64,000 nucleotides of DNA from JAJEBT01 sp965221485 (GCA_965221485.1 OZ244893.1:2852001-2916000); one strand, 5' to 3'; positions 1 to 10,110 are shown, counted from the stretch's first letter. The notes: generated from the sequence alone by a model not told the origin. Program-made: numbers and translations.

Positions 1-1640
1 TCAGGAGCGTGGTCAGCACATACCGGATCGTTCGAGCACAAGCGCGCAGCCTGGAGCGCCCGACGAAGATGATCGCCAAGACACCGACCGGCTTCGACCA
101 GGCCTCCCAGCGTCCCCTCGGAATCCGATGAGCCGGTAAAGATCAATATGCCGTAGCCTCCTTCGCCCGCATAGACACGCTCGCGCAAAGAGCTAGCCGG
201 ATAGCCGCATTCGAGCGCGATCGAAGTCATGAGCATGTGCGAGAGCGAGTGGAGCATCACATAAGGAAAACCGGGGAAGTCCTCTTCGGGGCGCTGATGC
301 TCTTTAGCCCAGATCTTCCAGCCGTCGAAAATCATTCGACCTCGGGCCTGCACGCCTGGACGCTTCAGCCACGCTTTCACTGCCTCGCTTTTGAATGAGA
401 GGAAAACGCCCTCTCCACGATTCTCTACCGCGGGCAGCCATGTGATTGTCTTGGCGAGCGAAGCCCGGATCACATCGAGATCGAGTTCACCGTCCTTGTC
501 CGGGCTAATGGCCTCGAATCTCGTGAATCCGAGCAGCGCGACCACCTCGCGCAACCGGTGCACCAGCACCAGTTTGTCGATAGCGGCAAGAAGAGGGTCC
601 TGTTGGGGGTCCCAGCATTCACGCGATGGAGTCTCGGCGTAGAATTTAGAGCGGGGATCGTCGTCACCGATAGTGGCGTCGCCTCTATCAAGTATCTCGA
701 ACTCGGCGGCTTTGACAGGGACATCTTCACTCTCGCCGTCCCCCTTCTGTCTCCGGTATTCTGCAAGAACAACTGTGTCATCAGTTCCTTCGAAGGCAGC
801 GGCAAGCTCCGGCAACACACGGAAATTCATCAATGCACCCAAATCGTCAGCAGCCTTCAGGCGGTCGTAATGGCTGGATACCTTGGCGGCGAGCCCGGCG
901 TCGAACTCCGGCAGCGAGATGACGCTCATCGTTTGAGGAAAATAGGCATTGCTTGCGGTGCGCACCAGGAGCCGGTAGCGCTCGTTGCATTCCTCCTGCG
1001 CATATTGCCCAATCCACGGCCTCTTGCCCTCGCACTGGCCGAGTGCACCGGTTCCAGGACTCAAGGCCTCATAGAGTGAACGCTCCTCGCCGCATTCGCA
1101 GACACCAAAGGTGTCTCCGATGTCGGCGCCTGCGCCGCGTTCTTCCAGCCAGAGCGGGCGCTGGCATGTCGTGCTGCCTCGATGCACGAATCGCCGCCAA
1201 TCAAGATCGTCGATATGGCCACGCCGGCAACCGCAGACGAATCGAACCGGGACTACCGGCTTTCGCTTGCCGTCTTCGTCGCGGAATCGGGCTTTGTCCA
1301 GGTGTTCCCATCGCACCAGCCGGCGGCGGCGCCACTGAGGGTTTCGGGGTGAGGACCTTGCCTCCTTGACAATGAACCAGGTCGGGAAGATGCGCGCGCC
1401 GACGGGCGCCGCCTGATGTGCGTTCTCCTCATGGTGCGGCGGCGTCCAGAGATCGAGGGAAGGCACATCCAGAAGACGCCGTAGTTTGGCGGCGAGACGC
1501 GGCTCTTCGACCTTCTCACGGCGGACAGGCGACCAAGCCTGCAGACCGGAAATGATCACCGACCAATCGGGCAGATCGACCATGGCGCCCGGTCCGTAGG
1601 TCGTAATCAATTGACTCTGGCGGAGGATGTTATTGGCCAT
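1..1640 (-). CDS. drmB: DrmB, DISARM DUF1998 protein (C-terminus beyond left edge)
   Basis: DrmB is a core DISARM protein and works with the DrmA helicase in restricting phage DNA. The reading frame stays open from an ATG at 1640 to the window edge, giving about 546 residues. The N-terminus reads MANNILRQSQLITTYGPGAM, the signature start of DrmB proteins. Near the edge comes CSNDPVCADHAP, the conserved cysteine motif of the DUF1998 domain, so probably only a few dozen residues are missing. The ATG lies 6 nt after the drmA stop, as expected for one operon. A drmC gene (phospholipase D-like) would be expected further left, which cannot be seen here. Confidence 0.93.
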   Translation of the reverse strand, partial: MANNILRQSQLITTYGPGAMVDLPDWSVIISGLQAWSPVRREKVEEPRLAAKLRRLLDVPSLDLWTPPHHEENAHQAAPVGARIFPTWFIVKEARSSPRNPQWRRRRLVRWEHLDKARFRDEDGKRKPVVPVRFVCGCRRGHIDDLDWRRFVHRGSTTCQRPLWLEERGAGADIGDTFGVCECGEERSLYEALSPGTGALGQCEGKRPWIGQYAQEECNERYRLLVRTASNAYFPQTMSVISLPEFDAGLAAKVSSHYDRLKAADDLGALMNFRVLPELAAAFEGTDDTVVLAEYRRQKGDGESEDVPVKAAEFEILDRGDATIGDDDPRSKFYAETPSRECWDPQQDPLLAAIDKLVLVHRLREVVALLGFTRFEAISPDKDGELDLDVIRASLAKTITWLPAVENRGEGVFLSFKSEAVKAWLKRPGVQARGRMIFDGWKIWAKEHQRPEEDFPGFPYVMLHSLSHMLMTSIALECGYPASSLRERVYAGEGGYGILIFTGSSDSEGTLGGLVEAGRCLGDHLRRALQAARLCSNDPVCADHAP

Positions 1641-1646
1641 GGACGT

Positions 1647-4600
1647 TTACTCCATGTCACGCCCTTCGGGGCTCTTGATGCCGAGCAGTACGCCCGGTTC
1701 GACATCGCGCAGAGATCGGGGCGCCCGGAATCGAAGCTGGGTATCGGTCAGCACGTTTCGGTTCGGGTCAATCATCTCGCGCAGCAACGGGCTAGAAGTC
1801 TTGCTGTCCCTGCCCAGTGCATAGCCGAAGTCCGCACCCCCCTGTCCGGCCTCATGGGCGAGCTTGGCCCAGTCATCAATGAGGCTTTGGGCACGGTTGC
1901 GGACACGATCCGCGAAATCGTCTGGGAGACCGTCGGCATGGCTCCTCGCCCGCTCGCCAAGCGCCTGAGCCAGCGCGGCCGTCTTCGCGGCATGCTCTTC
2001 GACATTCCGGGCCGACAGCATCGGTGTGAGATCAGGAATACCGAGCCTCGCCAGAGCGACGGTCACAGCCGGAAGGCCCCGATCCAGGGCGCGGGGAGAG
2101 AAAGGCGTGACGCTGGTGGCTTCCACCCCTCGATAGAACGACTCGTGCCAGTCGGAGAAGCGTTCATAGTGTGATCGGTCGCGCGGTTTGTGGATGTTCA
2201 GCAGCGTCACAACAAGACCGGGCCGATCAGGATCGCGGCCGACCCGGCTTGTGGCCTGGATATATTCCGCGGTGGTCTTGGGTTGGCCGGAGACGAGCAT
2301 CAGACCGAGCCGCGTAATATCGAGCCCGACGGAGATCATGTTGGTGGCGAGCGCCACATCGACGCGTTCTCTGTCCGTGAAGCTGAGTGCAAGGCAGCGC
2401 TTGGCTTCGGCAACATTGGCGGTGCCGACGCGGGATGTCAGTTCGACGGGCTCGAAAGCAATCCGCCTGTCGGCAAACAGACCTCTAGCTTCGTCGAGGC
2501 GCTTGCGGCCGGCATAGGTCAATAGCCGCGAACCAATTTCGTCCTCGACGATACGGCGCGCGCTCCCCAACTCACGCAGGGCGTTGAAATAGGCGACTGC
2601 GGTCATATAGGGGTCGGCGGGGTTGCCGTCGCCGTTGTTCCCCGCGACTTCCCAAGCCGCCTGAGCTGCTGCCATGAGCGTTATCACGCTTCTCAGGAAG
2701 ATGACCTTCGGCCCACGCCCCTGAGCGGCGACGCCGAGATAAAGTCGAGGATTCGCCTCGTGCTGAGGCGCCTGCCGAGCAAAGAAGGAATCCCGGCGGT
2801 CGATGCCTGGCGGCGGAAACACTGCAACCGAGGATCGCCCAAACAGGGCGCGTATCTGCTTGTTGGCGAGTCGTACCGTGGCCGTCGATGCGATGATCTT
2901 CGGGCGCACTTCCTTGTCGCCAATCCGCCTCGCGCAGAGATGGTCAACCGCCGTTTCGTAGAGACCCGCCATGGTGCCAAGCGGCCCAGAGATGAGATGC
3001 AGTTCGTCCTGGATGATCAGGTCCGGCGGGTGCGGTTCATCAGGGTCGCCACCGTGGAAGAATCCTGCGGTCTCGCCGGTCCACGGCATGGCGGCGAACT
3101 TATCGGCGGTCGCGATCATGAAAGCCGGCAGGCGGTCATAAATCGGCTCGTCCACCGCAACGATGGGAAGGTGGCGTTTCCTTCCCGAAAAGTCGCAGCG
3201 CCGATTTGCGCAGGCCACCAGCAAGTTTTCCGGATCGTCTGAATTGGGAAATAGTCTGAAGGAACGCTTGCCGAACTTAGTCCCGCACCAGGGGCATTGG
3301 TCGAGCGGTAGCGGTGGATCACGCGAAGTATCGATAGCGAAACGAAGAGTCAGGGCGCGCGCTGTCTTGTCTGAGCGATCGCCCTTGCCGCCCATATAGT
3401 TGGGGGTCGCGGCGCGGCCGACCCAGAGCGCGATCTCGAACGGCCAAATGCCGAGCCGTTCCGGCGCCGCCTCACGTTCCAGTTCGAGAGCGCAGATCAG
3501 CGCCGCTGCCCGACCGAGTTGGTCTAAGGTGAGGAGCCGGAGCGTGTAGCGCATCAGGACCGAGAGGCCGCGATGCACAGGATCGGGGTCGCGCAGTCGA
3601 CGCAGCACGAGGGTGAACGCCGCAAGCCCGAGATAGGCCTCGGTCTTGCCACCACCGGTCGGAAAGAACAGCAGATCAACGATCTCGCGCTCGACATGGG
3701 CGGGCTCGGCGATACCGCGCAGGTTCATCAACATGTAGGCAAGCTGGAAGGGACGCCATTTGGGCGGGTCCACTTCCGAAGGTGCGCGGTCCTCATCCTG
3801 AGCCTGGCGCCGTCGTGCCGCGGCAGCCATAGCCCGGTTGGCGACACAGAACGCGTTCAGCAGGTCGGAATCATCAAGGAGATCGATACCGACCTGGATG
3901 CGGTTCGCCGCGATGGTGGCTCGGGCGGCAAGCTCGTCCGCAACCTGGCGACGGCGCCCAGAATACGCTTGCGCCGCCTGGCGCTGGCCCTCGATCCACC
4001 AACGATAGGCGCGGGTGAGCGGCTCCAACGCCCGCTTAGCGGCGGCGGCGCTTTCGATGGCACCCAGCGCCTCCATGCCGAATTCGACATCCGCGATATG
4101 CGACGGTTCCACCCGTTCAACCGCCGCCTGTGGCATCCATTCGGTATGCACCCGCTGGCAGTCATCATCCGTGATTTCGGCGCGGCTGGAGACATTGTGG
4201 CCGACTGCATATTCGGCGACATCCCGGTAGTGGAGGTCTGCGAGGCGTTCGTCCCAGTCGTCGCTGTCGATTCCACGCGGATTGAAGCGCGGCAGAAAGG
4301 GCCGGTCGGCGGTAATACTCATTTGGACCTGAAAAGCGAACGTTGTGTCCTGCAGTTCGTTGTCCGCCGCCTTGCGGTGATTGACAACGAACAGGGATAC
4401 GGCGCGGGCGCGCCGGTGTCCGTCAACGGTGCGAAGCAGTGTCGCCCGCGCCAAACAGACGATCTGGAGGCCGTCGGTAGACGGCACATCGAATGGGATC
4501 GGTCTGCCGACGTCTACCGACGCAAGATTAATGGCAACCGTCTCCGCGCGTGGCTGGCGTACCCAAGGCGCAGAGCGGCGCCGGGTCGGAGCGTCGACCA

Positions 4601-5036
4601 CCCCGTCGCCGGATTCGTCGTCAGGCCCTTCGACGGGGCCATCGCCCTCACCGGCTCCCTCTTCCTCGGGTGCGTAATCGCCCCAGGAGAGTCCGATGTC
4701 CAGGCGGGTGGCGTCCTTGTCCAGCAGAACGCTCAGTCCCATGGAGGACGGCAGGAACACGCGCTTTCCGCTGCCGCGCTCGGGCGTGCTGGCGTCGTCG
4801 CCCCCCTGGTCGGGTTCGGCCGGGTGATCGAGTTCCTCATCGGCATCCTGCGCCCGCTGCTCGTCCGGTGCGCCGGTAGGCGCCAGGAAACCGGTCAGAT
4901 ACCAGCGGGACGGCGCCTGCGGTAGGCGCTCGCGCTGCAGTGCATAATCGTCGGGGCGCGGGCCGATCAGGTCGAGCCGCAGCGCCTCTACCAGGTAATC
5001 GCGGACCTCGGCGCTGTTTCGAGGCTGAACGGGCAT
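1647..5036 (-). CDS. drmA: DrmA, DISARM superfamily 2 helicase-like ATPase
   Basis: DrmA is the large ATPase/helicase of DISARM and forms the core complex with DrmB. The 1129-residue product has a Walker A motif FFPTGGGKTEAY (about 457-468), a DEAD-box variant IIQDELHLI (about 674-682), STAT at about 717-720, and a C-terminal helicase motif with ATSRVGRDPDRPG. A four-cysteine zinc site (CPWC at 581-584, cysteines at 609 and 614) sits between the first motifs. Residues 55-150 contain two acidic, low-complexity stretches. The start directly abuts the stop of the upstream PIN gene, so translation is probably coupled to it. Fit to the family is excellent; the biochemical role is taken from DISARM literature. 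Confidence 0.95.
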   Translation of the reverse strand: MPVQPRNSAEVRDYLVEALRLDLIGPRPDDYALQRERLPQAPSRWYLTGFLAPTGAPDEQRAQDADEELDHPAEPDQGGDDASTPERGSGKRVFLPSSMGLSVLLDKDATRLDIGLSWGDYAPEEEGAGEGDGPVEGPDDESGDGVVDAPTRRRSAPWVRQPRAETVAINLASVDVGRPIPFDVPSTDGLQIVCLARATLLRTVDGHRRARAVSLFVVNHRKAADNELQDTTFAFQVQMSITADRPFLPRFNPRGIDSDDWDERLADLHYRDVAEYAVGHNVSSRAEITDDDCQRVHTEWMPQAAVERVEPSHIADVEFGMEALGAIESAAAAKRALEPLTRAYRWWIEGQRQAAQAYSGRRRQVADELAARATIAANRIQVGIDLLDDSDLLNAFCVANRAMAAAARRRQAQDEDRAPSEVDPPKWRPFQLAYMLMNLRGIAEPAHVEREIVDLLFFPTGGGKTEAYLGLAAFTLVLRRLRDPDPVHRGLSVLMRYTLRLLTLDQLGRAAALICALELEREAAPERLGIWPFEIALWVGRAATPNYMGGKGDRSDKTARALTLRFAIDTSRDPPLPLDQCPWCGTKFGKRSFRLFPNSDDPENLLVACANRRCDFSGRKRHLPIVAVDEPIYDRLPAFMIATADKFAAMPWTGETAGFFHGGDPDEPHPPDLIIQDELHLISGPLGTMAGLYETAVDHLCARRIGDKEVRPKIIASTATVRLANKQIRALFGRSSVAVFPPPGIDRRDSFFARQAPQHEANPRLYLGVAAQGRGPKVIFLRSVITLMAAAQAAWEVAGNNGDGNPADPYMTAVAYFNALRELGSARRIVEDEIGSRLLTYAGRKRLDEARGLFADRRIAFEPVELTSRVGTANVAEAKRCLALSFTDRERVDVALATNMISVGLDITRLGLMLVSGQPKTTAEYIQATSRVGRDPDRPGLVVTLLNIHKPRDRSHYERFSDWHESFYRGVEATSVTPFSPRALDRGLPAVTVALARLGIPDLTPMLSARNVEEHAAKTAALAQALGERARSHADGLPDDFADRVRNRAQSLIDDWAKLAHEAGQGGADFGYALGRDSKTSSPLLREMIDPNRNVLTDTQLRFRAPRSLRDVEPGVLLGIKSPEGRDME

Positions 5037-5597
5037 TCAGGCTCTTTCTCCAAGGGCTGTTGCAGTTGCATATAATCCAGCCCGACGCAACGCGTTCAGA
5101 TGTTCCTCGGCAGAAATCGGTGGGTTGCGCAGACGCGCCCGCACTAAATCCACGGCTTGCAGGAATGCACTCGGCGATGCATCGTAAAGGCGGGCGAGAA
5201 ACGGATCCGGGTGCTTTGCCGATAGCCCGTGAGGCGCCAGCGCGGACTGCGGAAAGTCCTTGAGGTTCGCAGTCACAATGATGTCTGCTCCGCCGCGTAT
5301 GGCAGCGGCAACCACATGACGGTCGTCGGGATCGGGCAGCGAGATGGTGGGCACGAGATCCTCGAATCCGGAGATCAAGGCGTCGCAGACATGCGCGTCC
5401 ATGAGGCGGCGCGTGCGCAGAAGGCGGTCCGCCGGAATATCAGGGCGCCGGCGGCGCAACGCACGGATCCACTCGTCGTGGACCGTATCGGACCACTGAG
5501 CGCGGAATAGATCCGAAACCGCGAGTTCGAGCAGGAGATCCCGTAGCGGGGCCGGATACAGTACGGAGGCATCGAGAAACGCGACAGCGACGGGCAA
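5037..5597 (-). CDS. PIN-domain ribonuclease, likely type II toxin, inside the DISARM operon
   Basis: PIN domains are metal-dependent ribonucleases, usually VapC-like toxins. The 186-residue product starts PVAVAFLDASVLYP, with the first acidic ligand at D9. Further likely ligands are E42, D91/D92 in SLPDPDDRHV and D114 in TANLKDFP, so the active site looks complete. The start is a TTG, 3 nt after the antitoxin stop and without a Shine-Dalgarno sequence, so it depends on coupling to the upstream HTH gene. Its stop directly touches the drmA ATG. The extra 60 residues at the C-terminus are typical of PIN_3-type toxins. It is not a known DISARM component and could be a toxin-antitoxin addiction module or a DISARM effector. 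Confidence 0.82.
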   Translation of the reverse strand: MPVAVAFLDASVLYPAPLRDLLLELAVSDLFRAQWSDTVHDEWIRALRRRRPDIPADRLLRTRRLMDAHVCDALISGFEDLVPTISLPDPDDRHVVAAAIRGGADIIVTANLKDFPQSALAPHGLSAKHPDPFLARLYDASPSAFLQAVDLVRARLRNPPISAEEHLNALRRAGLYATATALGERA

Positions 5598-5600
5598 CGG

Positions 5601-6053
5601 TCAATAGCCCATGTCCAGTTCCTGGGCGTCCGCGGCGAGTTCGTCGAGCGCCCGGCGCCGGGCGGCGTTCGTCTCGTTCTTGTAGCGGAGGATGGCGTCG
5701 AGAGGCACACGGCGGTGCGTCCCCACCTTGTGGAAGGGAATAGTGCCCGATTCGAGTAGCCCGACAATGAAGGGGCGCGAGACGTTGAGCAGGTCGGCAG
5801 CCTGCTGGGTGGTCAGTTCGGTATCCTTACGAATCACCGCAACCGCACTGCCCGAAGCCAGTCCCTCTAGAACTTCGAGCAGCACACCCCCGACCGATAC
5901 GGGCAGCTCAATGGCCTCCCGGCCGCGGGCGCTGCTTACTAGGAGCGACGGGACGTGGTCAGCGCGCAGTAGAGCGCGTAGGCGTTCGCTGGACGCCTGC
6001 GCGACCTCGGCATCAGCTGTCGACGGAACAGGCGAGCATATCTGTGCCTCCAT
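5601..6053 (-). CDS. Excisionase/MerR-type HTH antitoxin paired with the PIN gene
   Basis: The 150-residue protein carries a C-terminal helix-turn-helix of the excisionase/MerR type: LTTQQAADLLNVSRPFIVGL followed by a short wing and KVGTHRRVPLDAI. The family is common as the antitoxin upstream of PIN toxins and normally binds its own promoter. The N-terminal half (1-75) has no motif I recognise. The ATG at 6053 is preceded by GGAGG about 11 nt upstream; an upstream in-frame extension exists but lacks a convincing start. It lies about 100 nt after the drmMI stop and 3 nt before the PIN start. Its product probably represses the internal promoter and neutralises the toxin. Confidence 0.8.
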   Translation of the reverse strand: MEAQICSPVPSTADAEVAQASSERLRALLRADHVPSLLVSSARGREAIELPVSVGGVLLEVLEGLASGSAVAVIRKDTELTTQQAADLLNVSRPFIVGLLESGTIPFHKVGTHRRVPLDAILRYKNETNAARRRALDELAADAQELDMGY

Positions 6054-6084
6054 GGCTTTGACCCTCCAACCTAGTTTCCGAACT

Positions 6085-6113
6085 ACAATAGCCGCCGCGC
6101 CGATCAAACGCAA
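6085..6113 (-). promoter_or_regulatory. Likely sigma-70 promoter of the HTH-PIN cassette
   Basis: On the minus strand TTGCGT and TATTGT are separated by 17 nt, in the roughly 100-nt gap between the drmMI stop and the HTH start. It would drive the cassette and also drmA-drmB independently of the drmD promoter. Identified by eye only. Confidence 0.45.
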
Positions 6114-6153
6114 TATTCGAAACGGCAGACACGATTGGAAAATCTGACCTAGA

Positions 6154-9100
6154 TCACGAACCGGCCGTCCGCTCTTCCGCCGCGCGCTCGGCGTTGAGCG
6201 ATAGCAGACGCGCCAGTACCTCGTCGCGCACCGCATCCGGCCAGCGATAGCGCCAGGGCTTCTTCTTCCGGCCCCATGTCTCCTCGTCGATCTCATAGTC
6301 AAGCAGGAATTCGCAGTCGGTCGGGATGTCCGTCCAGCCAAAGGCGTCAAGCACGGTACGGTCCATGGCGGAGTGAAGTCGGCGCAGTTCCAAGATCCGG
6401 GGATTCCGCTCCTCAGGGTCGTGGAAGCGGTTATAGGTCTTGGTCAGCCCCTCGTCGTTTTCTACCATCAGGGCTGCGCGGAACTCGTAATAGGCCTTGC
6501 CCGCTTCTTCGAGAACGGGATGGGTCTCCCAGTCTTCGGGAAATGGGAAGGTCTCGAAGCAATCGGAGGGCGTGTAGCGGAGATCGTCTTTCATCGATGA
6601 GCCGAAGAAGCGAGCCCAGATTTCGTGGGGGCGGGATTGCAGGGCGCAGAAGGCAGCGTAAGTGTCGAAGGGGAAGATCTTGAGTGTATGTGAGAATACC
6701 ATGCGACATTGTACGAATGCGAAGGCCATATGCTGGCCGACTTCTGAAATCACCAATGCTCGACCCAGACCATCAATTGCTCGTTGTAATTCGGGACGAT
6801 CATTCGCGAACAGCCACCAGCGTGCCTTATGAGTTCGATCTATTGCTGTTTGCCCTAGTCTCTCTCGGTACGGTCGAACCCGGCTCTCAACAATCAACAA
6901 CATATCAGGATAGTCTGCTGCGGCTTCGCCAGGATAGTCGAGAGGAACCAGTCCAACGCGGCGCCATTCCGCGCGTTTTTCGTCGGTAGCATTTCGCCAA
7001 GTGATACCGAGATCAGCGCGACATTGGGGCCAGTCGCGGAAGTTGATCACGTACCGATGGTGAGCATGAGTCGGGCTATTGTTGACCTCCTCGCCCCCAA
7101 TGTAGGGGAAAATAACCTTGCGATTGCGCGGATTCTTCGCAATCAGCTGCTCCATCTCGACGCGCGGCGTAGCAACTCCCTTCTTGTCGGTGTCATCGAA
7201 TGTGAAGCCCATGCCTCTCAAAAACATTCCGACATAGCTCTTGCCAGCGTTCTCGCTCAATCGTTCCGGATCGTCATGGTCACCGTCATGAAAAAGAAAC
7301 GCGGTAATCCCGTCAGTCACTTGCCCGTCCAATACATATTTGCTGACATCGGCCCCCTTCGCGATATGAACTACGCTGACAACCACTGCCGCTTCTCCCG
7401 GCCACTTAAGGCGACGCTGTGCTCGATAGATGTCTCCACCGTTTGTACATATCCACCGTAAGCCCGTCGCACGCGTATCACCTTGGCCGATGGTGTTCGT
7501 GGCGATGAGTCCAAGGCAGCCGCCCTTTCGAAGGAGGTCAAAGGCCCTTCGATAGAAATGGGCAACAAGATCAGAATTGCTGTTTGATTCCCGATGCAGC
7601 GCGGACAACCAGTCCCGGTATGTCTGCCCCAGCACGGTACTGATCCGCTTCCCGCCGAGGAACGGTGGATTGCCCACGATGGCGTCAAAGCCCGGGTTCT
7701 CGCGTTCGAACACCTCCGGGAACTCGATGGACCAATGGAAAGGCGTGATATCGCGGCCATCTGTGCGGAGCCGAGCCAAAACTGAGCGCAACCGCTCCTG
7801 CCAGCCAAGACCGAGACTTTCCGCAGCCTCGCAAACCTTCATCCTTTCCTTCTCCCGGTCCTTGGGCCTATCTGCGGCGAAGAAGGCAGCAATCACCGCG
7901 TCGCCCATCAATCTCGGATCGGAGAGCGCGCCTCGGGCCCGGTTCAGCATCGGTCGCAACTCTTCCTCGGAAAGCTCCGCGACCGCCTCACGAATACTCT
8001 GGCGTTCCTCCGTCACCTTCGCCAATCGCGCCTTTACGATTCCTCGCAACAGGCCCGGAGCACCCGTTTCATGGTTGGGCTTCCAGCCGAGCGCCTCAAT
8101 GCGGGGGATCTCTAGGCCGACCAGGCTGTCACCACTCCTCAGCGAATGGTCCACAAAGGTGAACTCATGATCACGGGCCAATGTTGCGAGCCAGAGCGAC
8201 AGGCGCGCCAGATCGATGGCCATCGGATTCCGGTCTACGCCATAAAGGCAACGCTGCGCGACCAGGCGTCGTGCATGAAGCAGTTCATCCATGTCGACCG
8301 CCAGATCAGGAGGCCCGCCATGCCGGGCCCAAGCCTCGACCAGACGCGCCGCTAGCTGCCGGCACGCCTCGACCAGGAAGGCGCCGGAGCCGGTCGTCGG
8401 GTCGAGAACCTTGAGATCGAGGATTTGCTCGGGCCGCGCCTCCGGTCCAAGCCGGTCGAAGATCGGGCGCAAGGCCTCGGAAACGATCGGCTCGGTCAAC
8501 GAACGCGGCGTGTAGTGGCTGCCGGAGCGCCGGCGCTCGTCCGTCGGCTGCAGAATGGGAGTGTCGGGTGGAACGAAATCGGGCGTCGCATCGCGGTCGA
8601 TCACACGATCGAGGGCCGCCACGAGATCGGCGACTGAGGACGCATCGCGAATCGTGGCAAGCGCATTGCCAGTCAGTTTCCGGTCCGTGTTGTCCTGTAG
8701 CGCCTTCGCACGCTTGCCGCGTTCGAGGCCCAGCAGCTTGTCCAGATCGACGACTGCAGCGGCGCCGGTTCGCTTCGGGGAGGCCACGGCGATGGAACGG
8801 CCGGTCGTGCGCTCGACACGGAAACCCATGATGGCCTCATAAACCGAACCGATTTGCTCGACATCAAGGGTGCGGTAGGACAGCCGTTCGCCGTCCAGAA
8901 TCATGAGGCTTTGCAGGACATTCCACACAGTAGCGTCCGGAACCATCGGGATCTCACGGTGCCCCTCCGGATTACGCCCTTCGAGGAAGGGAAACCGATC
9001 GGGGTCGAACAGCGTTCCCTTGCGCGCGACGAACGAAAACCCGCCATGACCGCCGCCACCATGGACCAGCCGGAACAAGGAAAGTAACTGTGCCCAAGCG

Positions 9101-10104
9101 CCGAATCGCTGGTCCATAGTGTCAGGCCAGGCCGCCGCATCCGTGCGCAACCGGGCGAACAGCCCGGCTAGGGAGTAATTCTGCTGGTAGACAGTTTGGT
9201 TGGGCATGAGGCTTCGGTCCTCGGCATAAAGCACAAAGACGAGCCGCATGAGGGTCGTGATGAGGCCGCCATACAGATGTTCAGGGTCGCGGCGCGCCAG
9301 CTCGACCGTCCCTCCGCCGCGCGCATCTGAGGCGACGAAGCCGCGCAGCAGTTCGTGGAGCGCGGCGAGCACCTGACGGGAGAGCCGGGTCGAAACCTCG
9401 GCCTGCGCCTCGCGGCTTCGGGCCAGAAGCGCGGGAAGTGCGGCATTGGGAGGGGCGTTGAACAGAGCCCCTCCCGAAAGGAGCATTTCAAAGGCCGCCA
9501 GGATCGGCCGGCCAGCCGGCAGCGCCATCTGCGAGAATTCGAACGTCGCATGGCCCGAGGTCTCACCCTTGGGCGCATAGACAAGACGGACGCGCTCGTC
9601 GGTGCAGAGCAATCCGACTGGCACGTCGGTTTCGCGAAGCAATCGCTCGAAGCGGGCATGGTGGGTGGCGTTCCATCCGCGGGCATCGTCAGGTGGCTTG
9701 TCCAGATCGGACGCACCATCCTCGACACGGATGAGCATTATCCAGCCATTATTTCTCCCATGTTCTGCAGGAACGGCCCAAGTCGGCGCGAGTACGGTCT
9801 GGAGCTCGGGCAATGCAATTTCAAGCGCGTCTCTATGGTCGCCGCTCGGCGCAAGATCGCCTTCCTCCCAGCCCAGCCAATCTATAAAAAGACGACGCAG
9901 GTCAGGCGCACGCCAGCGGACGGTCGCGCCGCTTCCGTCTTCTTCGAGCAGGTCGCGGAATTCGCGTTGACGCCCGGCGATATTTCGATCGGGGACTACC
10001 TGGGCGTCGACCATGACGGTCGGGGAGACGACAAGACCCACAGGCTGTACGAAACCAAGCCATTCCTGGTGAGCGAAGATCAGGTTTCGGCGCTCGCGAT
10101 CCAC
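6154..10104 (-). CDS. drmMI: DrmMI, DISARM class 1 N6-adenine DNA methyltransferase
   Basis: This is the class 1 DISARM modification enzyme, which marks host DNA by methylating adenine. The 1316-residue product has SAM-binding motif I (LDPTTGSGAF, about 567-576), a YTPR segment just before it, and catalytic motif IV VGNPPF (about 810-815), the NPPF form of N6-adenine methyltransferases. The first 500 residues are a helical/recognition region, and residues beyond 900 are probably a target-recognition domain. The start is a GTG 6 nt after the drmD stop; no ATG is available nearby. Length and order (drmD, drmMI, then drmA) match class 1 rather than class 2, which uses a cytosine methylase. Confidence 0.93.
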   Translation of the reverse strand: MDRERRNLIFAHQEWLGFVQPVGLVVSPTVMVDAQVVPDRNIAGRQREFRDLLEEDGSGATVRWRAPDLRRLFIDWLGWEEGDLAPSGDHRDALEIALPELQTVLAPTWAVPAEHGRNNGWIMLIRVEDGASDLDKPPDDARGWNATHHARFERLLRETDVPVGLLCTDERVRLVYAPKGETSGHATFEFSQMALPAGRPILAAFEMLLSGGALFNAPPNAALPALLARSREAQAEVSTRLSRQVLAALHELLRGFVASDARGGGTVELARRDPEHLYGGLITTLMRLVFVLYAEDRSLMPNQTVYQQNYSLAGLFARLRTDAAAWPDTMDQRFGAWAQLLSLFRLVHGGGGHGGFSFVARKGTLFDPDRFPFLEGRNPEGHREIPMVPDATVWNVLQSLMILDGERLSYRTLDVEQIGSVYEAIMGFRVERTTGRSIAVASPKRTGAAAVVDLDKLLGLERGKRAKALQDNTDRKLTGNALATIRDASSVADLVAALDRVIDRDATPDFVPPDTPILQPTDERRRSGSHYTPRSLTEPIVSEALRPIFDRLGPEARPEQILDLKVLDPTTGSGAFLVEACRQLAARLVEAWARHGGPPDLAVDMDELLHARRLVAQRCLYGVDRNPMAIDLARLSLWLATLARDHEFTFVDHSLRSGDSLVGLEIPRIEALGWKPNHETGAPGLLRGIVKARLAKVTEERQSIREAVAELSEEELRPMLNRARGALSDPRLMGDAVIAAFFAADRPKDREKERMKVCEAAESLGLGWQERLRSVLARLRTDGRDITPFHWSIEFPEVFERENPGFDAIVGNPPFLGGKRISTVLGQTYRDWLSALHRESNSNSDLVAHFYRRAFDLLRKGGCLGLIATNTIGQGDTRATGLRWICTNGGDIYRAQRRLKWPGEAAVVVSVVHIAKGADVSKYVLDGQVTDGITAFLFHDGDHDDPERLSENAGKSYVGMFLRGMGFTFDDTDKKGVATPRVEMEQLIAKNPRNRKVIFPYIGGEEVNNSPTHAHHRYVINFRDWPQCRADLGITWRNATDEKRAEWRRVGLVPLDYPGEAAADYPDMLLIVESRVRPYRERLGQTAIDRTHKARWWLFANDRPELQRAIDGLGRALVISEVGQHMAFAFVQCRMVFSHTLKIFPFDTYAAFCALQSRPHEIWARFFGSSMKDDLRYTPSDCFETFPFPEDWETHPVLEEAGKAYYEFRAALMVENDEGLTKTYNRFHDPEERNPRILELRRLHSAMDRTVLDAFGWTDIPTDCEFLLDYEIDEETWGRKKKPWRYRWPDAVRDEVLARLLSLNAERAAEERTAGS

Positions 10105-10110
10105 CGTGGC

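Noticed and set aside
3573..4925. 450-codon plus-strand open frame opposite drmA
   Set aside because: Antisense shadow of drmA; the translated sequence has no recognisable domain.
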